64,000 nt of DNA from positions 62,001 to 126,000 of the forward strand of contig UQPZ01000001.1 in the NCBI GenBank assembly GCA_900543145.1, read 5' to 3'. Shown piece after piece: positions 44,508-53,427 of the stretch. A program made the position numbers and the translations under genes. Below the pieces are notes generated by a model. That model was given only the letters and a program-made list of their open reading frames with translations. It was not told where the DNA came from and did no database searches. Position 1 is the stretch's first letter. Every line of letters starts with the position of its first letter. The stretch comes from an uncultured Ruminococcus sp. Lineage in GTDB: Bacteria; Bacillota; Clostridia; Oscillospirales; Ruminococcaceae.

Positions 44508-45053
44508 TTATTCTGCTGTAATGCCCAAATACTCGTCTTTTGAAATAGAGTAGCAGATTTCGTCCAGCAGCGTTCCGTCATATCTCAGTTCTGACATTTT
44601 AAGAGTTCCTTCATACATAAAGCCGCACTTTTCAATAACTCTCTGCGAAGCTTTATTGAAAGGGTAGCAGTAGGCTGAAATCAGCTCCAGTCCCATGGTT
44701 TTAAAGCCGTATTCAATAACAGCCTTCGCCGCTTCGGTCATATAGCCTCTGCAGTGATATTCTTTTCCCAGAGCATACCCAAGCATTCTTACCTTGTCAT
44801 AGCTGCGTTTTTCATCATTGATAAGTCCGATCGTACCAATGACTTTGCCGTTTTCAGGCATAACGATCGCAAAGACTGAGGGCTGTTTCAAAAAAATATC
44901 AGGCAATAGTTTTTTTGTTTCCTCAACACTTTCGTGAGGCTTCCAGCCAGCCTTAGGACCGATTTCCGGATCCTTTGAATATTCATAAATATCCTCGGCG
45001 TCATTTTCTGTTACGCTGCGGAGAATAAGTCTTTCAGTTCTTATTTCTGTCAT
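44508..45053 (-). CDS. GNAT-family acetyltransferase (RimJ-like)
   Basis: A 181-residue acetyltransferase opening TERLILRSVTENDAEDIYEYSKDPE, the standard RimJ/RimL-like start, with the acetyl-CoA loop KEYHCRGYMTEAAKAVIEYGF and the NKASQRVIEKCGF motif. The substrate is unknown. A good promoter lies 30 bases upstream on the minus strand. Confidence 0.85.
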   Translation of the reverse strand: MTEIRTERLILRSVTENDAEDIYEYSKDPEIGPKAGWKPHESVEETKKLLPDIFLKQPSVFAIVMPENGKVIGTIGLINDEKRSYDKVRMLGYALGKEYHCRGYMTEAAKAVIEYGFKTMGLELISAYCYPFNKASQRVIEKCGFMYEGTLKMSELRYDGTLLDEICYSISKDEYLGITAE

Positions 45054-45082
45054 ATGCTTTGCTCCTGTAATCTTTGTTAATT

Positions 45083-45111
45083 ATTATACCACAATCGTAC
45101 AGTATATGCAA
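45083..45111 (-). promoter_or_regulatory. Promoter of the GNAT gene
   Basis: On the minus strand TTGCAT (45111-45106), 17-base spacer, TATAAT (45088-45083), about 30 bases before the ATG at 45053. Confidence 0.65.
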
Positions 45112-45203
45112 TAGATAAGTTATTGATCTATGGTGATCCATTTAACAGTAATATAGTTGCTGTTTTGCCAAACGGTTAAGTTTAAGTTGACGGCTTAATA
45201 AAA

Positions 45204-45233
45204 AACGAAACGCCGTAAATCTTTACAGCGTTT
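45204..45233 (-). terminator. Terminator after the M23 peptidase gene at 45246
   Basis: On the minus strand AAACGCTGTAAA / TTTACGGCGTTT (one mismatch/wobble) with a three-base loop, followed by CGTTTTTTATT. Confidence 0.82.
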
Positions 45234-45245
45234 TGTTTATTTATA

Positions 45246-46571
45246 TCAGTTTATTGAAACATAAGCGGCAGGATTGAGATAATAACCCTGATAGCGGATC
45301 TCAAAGTGCAGATGATCGCCTGTGGAAAATCCTGTCGAACCCATATGACCTATGAGATCTCCTTTTTTTACAACATCGCCGACTTCAACGTCAACTTCAG
45401 TAAGATGTCCGTATAAGGTTATAAATTCATTACCGTGATCAATAATGATAAAGTTGCCGTAGCCGCCTCCGCAGCCGCAGGATTCTTCCTTTCCGTAGTC
45501 ATGCTCGCAGGAGGTATTTGTGCGGATTACAGTGCCGCTCTCAGAAGCATGTATATCAGTGCCTTTTGCACCTGTTATATCAAGTCCGGTGTGATATGTA
45601 CCCCAGCGTTCTCCGACTCCGGAGGATACATAGTAATGTCCCGGAACCGGCCATGCGAACTTGTACTGACATTCATCTTCAGGAATTTCCTGTCCGTCTT
45701 CTTCAAGTTTACCGTAGTATTCATGCAGCGATTCAAGTGCGAAATTTGCTGCGAGTTCTGCTGCTTCACGCATAGTATCATCGGACGAATCACCATAGCT
45801 TGATTTTAGTATTCCAGAAAGATCGGCCTCAAACTGCCGACGTTCCTCAAGGTAATCCTGATTTTGCTCCTCAAGTTTTTTCTTCTGATCCTGAAGTTCC
45901 TTTTTTGCTTTCTTACTTGAGTCATAAAGCTCGTCAAGCTCAGCTTTCTGCTTATTAAGCTCATCATACTGAGAATCGTATTCAGACTGTTTGTCTTCAA
46001 GCTCCTTCTGAGCCTTTTCGTACTCTTCTTTCTTAGCAATAAGATCATCGATCATCTGGTTATCATGACTTGCTACTCTTTTTACAAGCTCCATTCTCAT
46101 AAGAATATCGTAGAAGTCATTGGAATTCAGAATAACGCTTGTATAAGATTCATCACCTGCCAAATACATTGCTCTCAGACGTTTTTTAAAATCGTCAACA
46201 CCTTTTTCGATCTCTTGCTTTTTATTAGCGATAAGCCGTTTGTTCGTGCTTATTTCGATTTCTAGCTGGGTCATATAGGAATTGAGCACTTCTATTTTTT
46301 CATTTACTGACTTGATTTTTTTCAGTATTGCTTCCTGTTTTTCGGTTTCTTTTTTTATATCGTCCTGAGCGGCCTCAATTTCATTGTCAAGCCGTTCCTG
46401 TTCTTCTGAAATCTCCTTTAATCTTTCTGCATAGGATGTTATGTCAAAGGATTCCGATTCGGCGGTCGTAACTATTGCGGGCTGAGTAAAACTGTCTGAA
46501 AAAAGTCCAGCTCCAAGTGCGAGCGCCGCAGCAAACGCAGCAGTGCGTTTGAGCAAATTTGTTCTCAGCAT
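45246..46571 (-). CDS. Secreted coiled-coil M23 (LytM) peptidase, EnvC/PcsB-like (copy 1)
   Basis: A 441-residue exported protein: signal peptide (about 1-30), a coiled coil of about 220 residues in two stretches separated by FKKRLRAMYLAGDESYTSVILNSNDFYDIL, a linker and a C-terminal M23 domain. Zinc ligands are visible in YHTGLDI and HLHFEIR. An insertion with C-EHDYGKEESCGCGGGYG lies in the peptidase domain and is shared with the neighbour. The architecture matches EnvC/PcsB-type hydrolases driven by FtsEX, whose genes lie three positions upstream. It cleaves peptide crosslinks of peptidoglycan (inference from family). Confidence 0.88.
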   Translation of the reverse strand: MLRTNLLKRTAAFAAALALGAGLFSDSFTQPAIVTTAESESFDITSYAERLKEISEEQERLDNEIEAAQDDIKKETEKQEAILKKIKSVNEKIEVLNSYMTQLEIEISTNKRLIANKKQEIEKGVDDFKKRLRAMYLAGDESYTSVILNSNDFYDILMRMELVKRVASHDNQMIDDLIAKKEEYEKAQKELEDKQSEYDSQYDELNKQKAELDELYDSSKKAKKELQDQKKKLEEQNQDYLEERRQFEADLSGILKSSYGDSSDDTMREAAELAANFALESLHEYYGKLEEDGQEIPEDECQYKFAWPVPGHYYVSSGVGERWGTYHTGLDITGAKGTDIHASESGTVIRTNTSCEHDYGKEESCGCGGGYGNFIIIDHGNEFITLYGHLTEVDVEVGDVVKKGDLIGHMGSTGFSTGDHLHFEIRYQGYYLNPAAYVSIN

Positions 46572-46605
46572 AAATATTAAGACTCCTTTGTCATATGATC
46601 ACAAA

Positions 46606-46625
46606 CCCTGCATTTTCATGCAGGG
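46606..46625 (-). terminator. Hairpin between the two M23 genes
   Basis: Perfect palindrome CCCTGCAT (46606-46613) / ATGCAGGG (46618-46625) with a four-base loop; on the minus strand TTTGTG follows. A moderate terminator that can partly uncouple the two genes. Confidence 0.65.
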
Positions 46626-46641
46626 CTTTTGGATCTATGTA

Positions 46642-48084
46642 TTAAACGTAATCTGACGGATTCAGTGCAACGCCGTTGTGTCGTACTTCAAAGTGAAGGT
46701 GAGGTCCTGTAGAATAGCCCGTTGAACCTACAGTTCCAAGCACATCGCCCTGTTTTACCTGCTGACCTACGCTGACGGTAATTCCCTCAGAGTGTCCGTA
46801 AAGCGTCCACCAGCCGTTTCCATGGTCAATAATACAATATCTGCCGTATCCGCCTCCGCAGCCGCAGCTGCCGTTTTTACCGTAGTCGTGAGGGCAGTAG
46901 TTTTCCACCCTAATAACCGTACCGTCAGCGGCGGCACAGATCTTAGCTCCTCTTATATTACTGGAGTAAATATCGATTCCGGCATGATAAGCGCCCCATC
47001 TCCAGCCTACTCCGTAGGAAATATGATAGAAACCGGGAACAGGCCATGTAAACATAGACTTATCTTCATATCCGTAATCATCGTTATTTGTGGAATTGTT
47101 ATTATTGTTTTCTGTGCTTCCGGAATTAGCGTTTCCCGACGAGGAAGAACCGTTATTAGAAGGCTTCTGCTGAGCAGCCTCCTGCTTTTTGCGTTCTTCT
47201 TCCTCTTTTCGTTTCTTTTCTTCAGCTTCCTTTTTCTTTATAGCTTTTTGCTCTTTATAAAGCTTCTGAAGCTCTGCTTCAAAATTTTCCTGTTCTTTCT
47301 GCGCCTGCTTTTGATTTGCGAGGAAGGTTTCCTTATCCTGCTCAAGCTGGTCGATCATTGCCTGACTTTCAGCGTAAAGCACGTCAAGCTTATCCTTTTG
47401 CTCCTGCTGTTTTGTTTTCTGGGATTCAAGCTCGTTTTTATTTGTTTCAAGCTCCGCCTTTTCATCTTCAAGCGCTTTTTCGTCAGCTTCGTACTGCTTT
47501 TTCAGATCAACAAGGTTGTCTATCATACCGTTGTCATGATCGGCAACTCTTTTAACAAGCTCGATCTTCATGAGCATATCATAAAAGTCGGTCGCTCCAA
47601 CGAGAATATCTGTATATGATTCGCTTCCGGCAACATACATTATTCTTATACGCTGCTTGAATTCATCGATCCCGTCCTCTATTTCTGTTTTCTTATTTGA
47701 GATCTGAAGCTCTTTCTGATCAATGCTTTCTGTAAGCTTGTCTATTTGTGTTTCAAGCTCACCTATGGAATCGTCAAGGGTAAGAATAGTTTCCTGTACC
47801 GTTTCTATCTGTTCTTCGATCGCCTTCTGATTTTCCTCTTCCGAAGAAATATCATCCTTTGTATCGGAAATCTTTTGGTCAAGCTCTTTTTGTTTCGCTT
47901 CAAGACCAGATATTTTTTCTTTTGCAGACTTGATACTGTCGGCGTTCTTTTTTGCCTCGCTGCTTGAGGCAAGAACTGTTCTCTCTGAAATAACTGCGTT
48001 TTTTCCGCCTGCAAGAACAGTAAAAGCGGTTATTACCGCTAATGAACACGCTAGCAGCCGTTTCATCAAACTGGTTTTGTTCAC
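46642..48084 (-). CDS. Secreted coiled-coil M23 (LytM) peptidase, EnvC/PcsB-like (copy 2)
   Basis: A 480-residue paralogue of the preceding peptidase, with the same plan: signal peptide, coiled coil with FKQRIRIMYVAGSESYTDIL in the break, a low-complexity Lys/Glu stretch, a Ser/Asn-rich linker (about 310-340) and an M23 domain with YHAGIDI and HLHFEVR. The Cys/His insertion CPHDYGKNGSCGCGGGYG is conserved. The start is GTG 48084 with GGAGGA at good spacing. It follows ftsX on the same strand with a terminator between, so it has its own message or reads through. Likely an FtsEX-activated cell-separation hydrolase (inference). Confidence 0.88.
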   Translation of the reverse strand: MNKTSLMKRLLACSLAVITAFTVLAGGKNAVISERTVLASSSEAKKNADSIKSAKEKISGLEAKQKELDQKISDTKDDISSEEENQKAIEEQIETVQETILTLDDSIGELETQIDKLTESIDQKELQISNKKTEIEDGIDEFKQRIRIMYVAGSESYTDILVGATDFYDMLMKIELVKRVADHDNGMIDNLVDLKKQYEADEKALEDEKAELETNKNELESQKTKQQEQKDKLDVLYAESQAMIDQLEQDKETFLANQKQAQKEQENFEAELQKLYKEQKAIKKKEAEEKKRKEEEERKKQEAAQQKPSNNGSSSSGNANSGSTENNNNNSTNNDDYGYEDKSMFTWPVPGFYHISYGVGWRWGAYHAGIDIYSSNIRGAKICAAADGTVIRVENYCPHDYGKNGSCGCGGGYGRYCIIDHGNGWWTLYGHSEGITVSVGQQVKQGDVLGTVGSTGYSTGPHLHFEVRHNGVALNPSDYV

Positions 48085-48243
48085 TTTTAAAATCCTCCGT
48101 AATTTCGGCGGAATGTTATGTATATATACCGCCTGTCAATTTTTACACATCTTTTTATGCTTGTTAAGCATAATATTTAAAACATAAGGCAGACTAATAA
48201 AACCCCTAAAAGTTATACAGCCTGCCTTAAAAGTTACTTGAAA

Positions 48244-48263
48244 AGCGGCAAAGCTCTGCCGCT
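48244..48263 (-). terminator. Terminator after ftsX
   Basis: On the minus strand AGCGGCA / TGCCGCT with a six-base loop, followed by TTTTC. A longer imperfect repeat (AAGGCAG ... CTGCCTT) lies about 20-50 bases further on. Confidence 0.7.
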
Positions 48264-48282
48264 GATCTGCGTTTATTCACGA

Positions 48283-49188
48283 TTATACTTTAAGATGTTT
48301 TCCTGCGCTTATTGAAGTACCGACCGCTCCGATCAGAGCTCCGACAGCCGCATAGGCTATAGTGATAGGCCAGAACATATCTTTGAATGAGTACAGGTTT
48401 TTAACTCCGAGAATATTCCACAGTTTAAAATCGTCGTTGAAAATATTATATACGCCTTCATAAGCGAATTTTGTCAGAACCAGCGCTCCGGCAGCAGCCA
48501 GAATACCTACGATCATTCCTTCAACAAAGAAAGGAATTCTGATAAAGCTGTTTGTTGCGCCTACATATTTCATGATATTTATTTCTTTACGTCTTGCAAA
48601 AACACTTGCACGGGTTGTGTTTGATATAATAATAAGACATACAATGATCAGCGCAAGCACGATTGCCGCGGATACGATAGTAAGTATCCTTCGTATGCTT
48701 ATAAGCACATCTGCAAAAGCGGTAGGCGATTTTGTTGATTCAACATTTTCAAATGTATCTATCTGAGTAGTTGTTTCAGCCATCTTCTGAATATCGACAA
48801 CAGTAAGACGGAAGGTGTCGGGAAGAGGATTATCGTCGGCATACTGAAAAAGTTCACGTTCCTCTTCACTCATATCCTTGATCATATTTTCCCAGGCGCT
48901 TTCCTTTGAATAAAACTCAAGGGTATTTACGTTCGGGATCTGTTTTATCTTACTTTCAAGCTCCTGAATATCAGAGTCCGTTATATTATCCTTTATCTGA
49001 ACAACAACTTCGCTCTTATCTTCTATTCCGCCGATAATCCTGTTCAGATTTATTGACGCCAGTACGGAAATACCCACCATAAGCAGGGATACCAGCATAA
49101 TACAGAATGAAGCGAACGACATCATACGATTGGTCCATATACTTTTAAGTCCCTGATTAACAAGGTACCTGAAACTGCTAACTTTCAT
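48283..49188 (-). CDS. ftsX: Cell-division ABC transporter permease FtsX
   Basis: A 301-residue membrane protein with four helices: one after residue 20, an extracellular domain of about 110 residues (VVQIKDNITDSDIQEL to NVES), then three helices with the ARRKEINIMKYVGATNSFIRIPF motif between. It works with FtsE to pass a signal to outside hydrolases. Its start overlaps the end of ftsE by 11 bases. Confidence 0.95.
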   Translation of the reverse strand: MKVSSFRYLVNQGLKSIWTNRMMSFASFCIMLVSLLMVGISVLASINLNRIIGGIEDKSEVVVQIKDNITDSDIQELESKIKQIPNVNTLEFYSKESAWENMIKDMSEEERELFQYADDNPLPDTFRLTVVDIQKMAETTTQIDTFENVESTKSPTAFADVLISIRRILTIVSAAIVLALIIVCLIIISNTTRASVFARRKEINIMKYVGATNSFIRIPFFVEGMIVGILAAAGALVLTKFAYEGVYNIFNDDFKLWNILGVKNLYSFKDMFWPITIAYAAVGALIGAVGTSISAGKHLKV

Positions 49189-49861
49189 TTGAACCTCCTA
49201 TGACCTCGTCAAAAGCAATATTACCGTGATTGATATTAATGATACGGCCGCCGAAATAGCGCACAAGATCATGCTCGTGAGTAACCATAAGTATAGTTGT
49301 TCCGCATTCATTAATTCCTTTTAACAGCTCTACGATTTCATAAGATAGGGCAGGGTCGATATTTCCTGTAGGCTCGTCCGCAATAATAAGCTGAGGGTCG
49401 TTGACAAGCGCTCTCGCTAAAGCTACTCTCTGCTGTTCTCCGCCGGAAAGTTCTGTCGGATATGATTTTGCCTTATGAGAGAGTCCGACAAGACTTATAA
49501 CGTATGGTACGCGGCTTCTTATGTATTTTGCCGGAGCGTCGATAACTCTCAGTACAAAAGCAACATTTTCGTAAACCGTCATAGTAGGAATAAGCCTGAA
49601 ATCCTGAAAAACAACGCCGATCGTTCTGCGAAGTGCAGGGATCTTGCGGCGTCTGAGCTTTTTTAGATTAAAGCCGTTAACGATAACCTCTCCCGATGTA
49701 GCATTGATCTCTTTAAGCACAAGCTTTATAAGAGTTGACTTGCCTGCGCCGGAAGGACCTACAACAAAAGCGAAATCGCCGTCGTTGATCTTGAGATTGA
49801 TTTTATTTAATGCGTCGACTCCGCTTGAATAGGTAACCGACACATCCTTAAATTCTACCAA
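49178..49861 (-). CDS. ftsE: Cell-division ATP-binding protein FtsE
   Basis: A 227-residue ABC ATPase with Walker A GPSGAGKST (35-43), FQDFRLIPTMTVYENVAFVLRV, signature LSGGEQQRVALARA and Walker B LIIADEPTGNID. The start is a TTG at 49861 with AGGCGG upstream; homology begins at VEFKDVSVTY, so no later start is acceptable. It forms a pair with ftsX and lies 66 bases after the regulator gene. Confidence 0.95.
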   Translation of the reverse strand: MVEFKDVSVTYSSGVDALNKINLKINDGDFAFVVGPSGAGKSTLIKLVLKEINATSGEVIVNGFNLKKLRRRKIPALRRTIGVVFQDFRLIPTMTVYENVAFVLRVIDAPAKYIRSRVPYVISLVGLSHKAKSYPTELSGGEQQRVALARALVNDPQLIIADEPTGNIDPALSYEIVELLKGINECGTTILMVTHEHDLVRYFGGRIININHGNIAFDEVIGGSNES

Positions 49862-49927
49862 AGAAAATACACCGCCTTAATTGTTTGGAAGGAAAATAAA
49901 TTCCTCCGTACATTAAGCTGTGAGCTC

Positions 49928-51013
49928 TTAGAATTTAACCGGATTAGCGGATAAATACTTTTTAACCATAAGTGCGATCTTAAAAATTATCGCATGGTCG
50001 AACTCTCTCAGGTCAAGACCTGTCAGCTTTTTGATTTTTTCAAGTCTGTACACAAGAGTATTCCTATGCACAAACAGTTTTCTTGAAGTTTCCGAGACAT
50101 TAAGATTGTTCTCAAAAAACTTCTGTATCGTAAATAAAGTTTCATGATCGAGAGAATCTATCGAGCCTTTCTTGAAAACCTCTTTCAGGAAAGTTTCGCA
50201 CAGCGTCGTAGGAAGATGATAAATAAGCCTAGCAATACCGAGATTATCATAAGATACGATAATTTTATCCGTATCAAAAACCTTTCCTACTTCAAGAGCA
50301 ATCTGAGCTTCCTTAAAGGATCTTTCAAGATCGCGTACGCCCTCTACAACGGTTCCAATACCTACGTTTACACGGGTATAGAATTCTCCGCTGAGAGTAT
50401 CTGAAATAGAGCGGGCAAGCTTTTCAAGGTCTTTCGGCTCAACTCCCGATGTTACCTCCTTGACGAGAACAATATCAGATTCTGTAATATTAAAAACAAA
50501 ATCCTTATTCTTGTCAGGGAATAAATTCTGAATTACGTCATATGCTGATACGTCGTTTGAAGAGATAATCCTTATAAGAAGAACTACTCTTGAAGTGTCT
50601 GAGCTGAAATGAAGCTCTCTTGCTTTAACATGAACATCTCCGGGAAGAACATTGTCTAAAACAACGTTTTTGATAAAATTGTTTCTGTCGTATTTTTCAT
50701 CATAATACTGTTTAATACTCGATAGAGTAATTGCGAGAATACTGGCGTATTTCGCTGCAACTTCGTCCGTGCCTTCTACAAAAACTGCGTAGTCGGGCTT
50801 CATATGAGCTCCGAAAGGCTTGTATGTATAGCCGTCGCGGACGAAAATATCATGTGAATCGCTCAGGTCAAGTGACACAAATTCGTTTGTAGTTCCTACC
50901 TGCGCCAGCTCCGAGCAGGCGATTATAGTTGCAGTATCGTCAATAACGCCGATAGTGCAGTCGATAGTGTCTCTCATCTGGTGGACCACGCTTTGAAATA
51001 ATCTGTTGGACAT
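49928..51013 (-). CDS. PucR/CdaR-type transcriptional regulator
   Basis: About 361 residues: an N-terminal sensory domain of the sugar-diacid-recognition kind (SVVHQMRDTIDCTIGVIDDTATIIACSE), a central GGDEF-derived-like domain (VNVGIGTVVEGVRDLERSFKEA) and a C-terminal helix-turn-helix (NVSETSRKLFVHRNTLVYRLEKIKKLTGLD). This is the CdaR/PucR layout. AGAGGGG favours ATG 51013 over the longer frame to 51049. No sugar-diacid genes are nearby; its targets are unknown. It precedes ftsEX. Confidence 0.86.
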   Translation of the reverse strand: MSNRLFQSVVHQMRDTIDCTIGVIDDTATIIACSELAQVGTTNEFVSLDLSDSHDIFVRDGYTYKPFGAHMKPDYAVFVEGTDEVAAKYASILAITLSSIKQYYDEKYDRNNFIKNVVLDNVLPGDVHVKARELHFSSDTSRVVLLIRIISSNDVSAYDVIQNLFPDKNKDFVFNITESDIVLVKEVTSGVEPKDLEKLARSISDTLSGEFYTRVNVGIGTVVEGVRDLERSFKEAQIALEVGKVFDTDKIIVSYDNLGIARLIYHLPTTLCETFLKEVFKKGSIDSLDHETLFTIQKFFENNLNVSETSRKLFVHRNTLVYRLEKIKKLTGLDLREFDHAIIFKIALMVKKYLSANPVKF

Positions 51014-51075
51014 AAGTTTTTCCCCTCTACCTGCAAATTTTAAGATCAATCATAATAAATTGTCTGCATACTGCT

Positions 51076-51104
51076 ATTATAACAAAAAATGATCGGATTT
51101 GCAA
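51076..51104 (-). promoter_or_regulatory. Promoter of the PucR/CdaR-type regulator
   Basis: On the minus strand TTGCAA (51104-51099), 17-base spacer, TATAAT (51081-51076), about 63 bases before the ATG at 51013. Confidence 0.68.
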
Positions 51105-51434
51105 GTGGTTTATAGTAAAAATGTTCAAAAAACTTCTCGGCGGTCAAATCGGGTAGTTAAGCCGCCTTAATATATTACAAATTGTAACATATTTTTCTTT
51201 GGCTTGTGTGAACTTTCTGTTAAATCGCACAAAACAAGGGTGATTTTTATTTAAAATAACCTAAAAGCCGCAGCTTACTGTTACTTTTTTGTAATTATTA
51301 AATTTTCTGTGAACTGTATTCTTCTGTCCGTTTTTTTACGCTTCAGGTTTTTTATAGGAATTTTATGTATATATAAGACTTGATATTTAAAAACTTTTCG
51401 TCATATACTACAAATTTATTTTTTCTGCACTCTA
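51105..51434. other. Gene-free divergent region with an operator-like palindrome
   Basis: About 330 AT-rich bases between the divergent promoters of the PucR-type gene and rimM. It holds a GGCGGT / GCCGCC hairpin (51139-51166) and a near-perfect palindrome around TTACAAATTGTAA (51171-51191, ten-base arms with one mismatch). I see no open frame with protein-like composition and no recognisable RNA gene. Confidence 0.55.
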
Positions 51435-51463
51435 TTGAAAAAACGTTGCGGTTATGATATAAT
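51435..51463 (+). promoter_or_regulatory. rimM-trmD promoter
   Basis: TTGAAA (51435-51440), 17-base spacer, TATAAT (51458-51463) with the TG of an extended -10 (TGaTATAAT), 33 bases before rimM. Confidence 0.78.
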
Positions 51464-51496
51464 CAAATAATATAATAGCTGCTGGAGGTATTTAAC

Positions 51497-51997
51497 ATGA
51501 AGCGGTATCTGGAAATTGGAAAAATTGTATCGGTATTCGGTTTAAAGGGAGAGGTAAAGGTAGACCCATGGTGCGATTCTCCCGAATTTCTCTGCGGATT
51601 CGATACGCTTTATTATAAAAGCCTTACACCGGTAAAAATTGAAAAAGCAAGACCGCATAAAAATATTGCTATCATTAAAATTAAAGGCGTTGATACGGTA
51701 GAAGAAGCTCAGAAGCTAAGAAACCGTATTTTGTATATGGACAGAAATGACGCTGAGCTTGACAGCGATTGTTATTTTGTACAGGATCTTATCTCTTTAA
51801 AGGCAGTTGACAGTCGGACAGGCGAAGAATACGGTATAATAACAAACGTTACCGAAACCGGAGCGAACGACGTTTATCATATAAAAACCGACGGCGGCAA
51901 AATGTATTATATTCCTGCTATTCCTGACGTAGTTAAGGATATTGATATAGAAAACGGTATAATGAAGATCATTCCGCTTGACGGGCTTTTTGATTGA
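51497..51997 (+). CDS. rimM: 16S rRNA processing protein RimM
   Basis: A 166-residue two-domain factor for 30S head maturation. It opens YLEIGKIVSVFGLKGEVKVDPW, and the PRC-barrel part includes YFVQDLISLKAV and YYIPAIPDVVKDIDIENG. TGGAGG precedes the ATG. The usual neighbours rpsP and the KH protein are absent, and an unusual gene separates it from trmD. Confidence 0.95.
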   Translation: MKRYLEIGKIVSVFGLKGEVKVDPWCDSPEFLCGFDTLYYKSLTPVKIEKARPHKNIAIIKIKGVDTVEEAQKLRNRILYMDRNDAELDSDCYFVQDLISLKAVDSRTGEEYGIITNVTETGANDVYHIKTDGGKMYYIPAIPDVVKDIDIENGIMKIIPLDGLFD

Positions 51998-52016
51998 TTC
52001 TTGTTAAGGGGAGATT

Positions 52017-52532
52017 ATGATGTTTTGCAGATATGAGGATGTTGAGCGCTTGGTGAAAACTTACAGCAGCAGTATGTTCTGCCTTATATATCCTAAGCTG
52101 CAAAGCAGAGATAAAACGCTTAAATGCATAGAAGGTGTATTTACAAGTTATATTGATAAGAGTCCCAAGCTGAGAAGCGAAAGAACTGAGCAGAAATGGC
52201 TTGTTCGGGAATTGAGAAAACAAAGCGGCTACAATGTGCTTGCCAATAGCTTTGACTCCGGAAAGCTAACCTTTATCGAGCTTGATAATATGCTGACAAG
52301 TCTGAGAATATATTACAGCAATGAAGGGAACAAGCCTAAAAAACACAGGTCTTATTTTATGGCTGTCGTTATAGTGTTACTGCTGTGTTTTATTCTTTCA
52401 TTTGCTGTAGTCAAGGGTATAAAGCATTATAAGAGCGATGGATCTGAAGTACAGGAGCGTCTTAATAATAATATCAGAACTGCTGAACAGAAAATAAATG
52501 AGAGGGATATGAACTTATGCGTATTGATATAG
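52017..52532 (+). CDS. Sigma-region-2-like domain fused to a membrane helix (unknown function)
   Basis: A 171-residue protein. Residues 5-75 (YEDVERLVKTYSSSMFCLIY, then TLKCIEGVFTSYIDKS and EQKWLVRELRKQSGYNVL) resemble region 2 of ECF sigma factors: compare the real factor at 53994, where YDRYCKMIYRICYIYF, AVFLKYIEKK and AWLIVAARNICKN occupy the same places. No region 4 follows; instead there is a basic stretch (KPKKHRSY), one membrane helix (about 113-135) and a short outer tail. The resemblance is my reading, not a database result. AAGGGGAG precedes two adjacent ATGs (52017 and 52020). Its end overlaps trmD by 16 bases, so the two are coupled. Confidence 0.68.
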   Translation: MMFCRYEDVERLVKTYSSSMFCLIYPKLQSRDKTLKCIEGVFTSYIDKSPKLRSERTEQKWLVRELRKQSGYNVLANSFDSGKLTFIELDNMLTSLRIYYSNEGNKPKKHRSYFMAVVIVLLLCFILSFAVVKGIKHYKSDGSEVQERLNNNIRTAEQKINERDMNLCVLI

Positions 52533-53257
52533 CCACGCTGTTTCCCGATATGGTAGAAAATTATCTTAATGAAAGTATAATCGGGAGAGCAAGGGCAAAA
52601 AATATATTTACAGCACAATGCCATAATATAAGGGATTATACCCTTGATAAGCATAGGCGGGTAGATGATACGCCATACAGCGAGCGTCAGGGTATGCTTA
52701 TGCAGTGCGAGCCTATTTACCGCTGCTGGCAGTCGGTATGCAATATGACCCGCTCTCAGCCGCATGTAATATATATGTCTCCGCAGGGAAAAAACCTTAC
52801 CCAGAAAAGGTGTGTTGAACTTTCGCGGCTTGACAGCATATTTATATTATGCGGGCACTATGAGGGAGTTGATACAAGAGTTATTGAAAAAATTGTCGAT
52901 GAGGAGATCTCGATAGGAGATTATGTGCTTACCGGAGGAGAACTGCCGGCGCTGGTGCTTATAGACAGTATTGTGCGTATGCTTGACGGCGTACTTGCCA
53001 GCTCCGACTGCTACGAGGATGAAAGTCATTTCAGCGGACTGCTTGAATATCCGCAGTATACCCGTCCCGAGGTCTGGGAGGGAATGAAAGTACCATCCGT
53101 TTTGCTTTCCGGTCATCATGCCAATATACAAAAATGGAGGCATGAGCAGTCGCTTAAAGCAACTGCGAAAAAGCGTCCCGACTTATTGAAAAATTATTCA
53201 CTAAGTGAAAAAGATTTGGCTATTATCACTAAATCGGCAGATGAAAACGACAGCTGA
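52517..53257 (+). CDS. trmD: tRNA (guanine-N1-)-methyltransferase
   Basis: A 246-residue trefoil-knot enzyme making m1G37 in tRNA. Marks are IDIATLFPDMVENYLNESIIGRA, HRRVDDTPYSERQGMLM, the SAM site ILCGHYEGVDTRV near 111-123 and GDYVLTGGELPALV. Translation is probably coupled to the preceding gene, since they overlap. Confidence 0.95.
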   Translation: MRIDIATLFPDMVENYLNESIIGRARAKNIFTAQCHNIRDYTLDKHRRVDDTPYSERQGMLMQCEPIYRCWQSVCNMTRSQPHVIYMSPQGKNLTQKRCVELSRLDSIFILCGHYEGVDTRVIEKIVDEEISIGDYVLTGGELPALVLIDSIVRMLDGVLASSDCYEDESHFSGLLEYPQYTRPEVWEGMKVPSVLLSGHHANIQKWRHEQSLKATAKKRPDLLKNYSLSEKDLAIITKSADENDS

Positions 53258-53427
53258 GTTTCATAAAAAACGTTTTCAACAGTGAATTGTTAAGTGTTTT
53301 TGTACAGGTTGTCACAAGTGTTGAAAACTTATTGAACATATTGCACAAGATTGGTTGTTTCAAAAATCTTTATATGAGCAAAACAACAAAATCTTTGTTT
53401 TTTTCAGAGGTTTGGTAATAATTTGCG

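Noticed and set aside
45435..47967. Hydrophobic plus-strand frames opposite the M23 genes
   Set aside because: Phe/Leu-rich translations are the antisense of Lys/Glu-rich coiled coils, not real membrane proteins.
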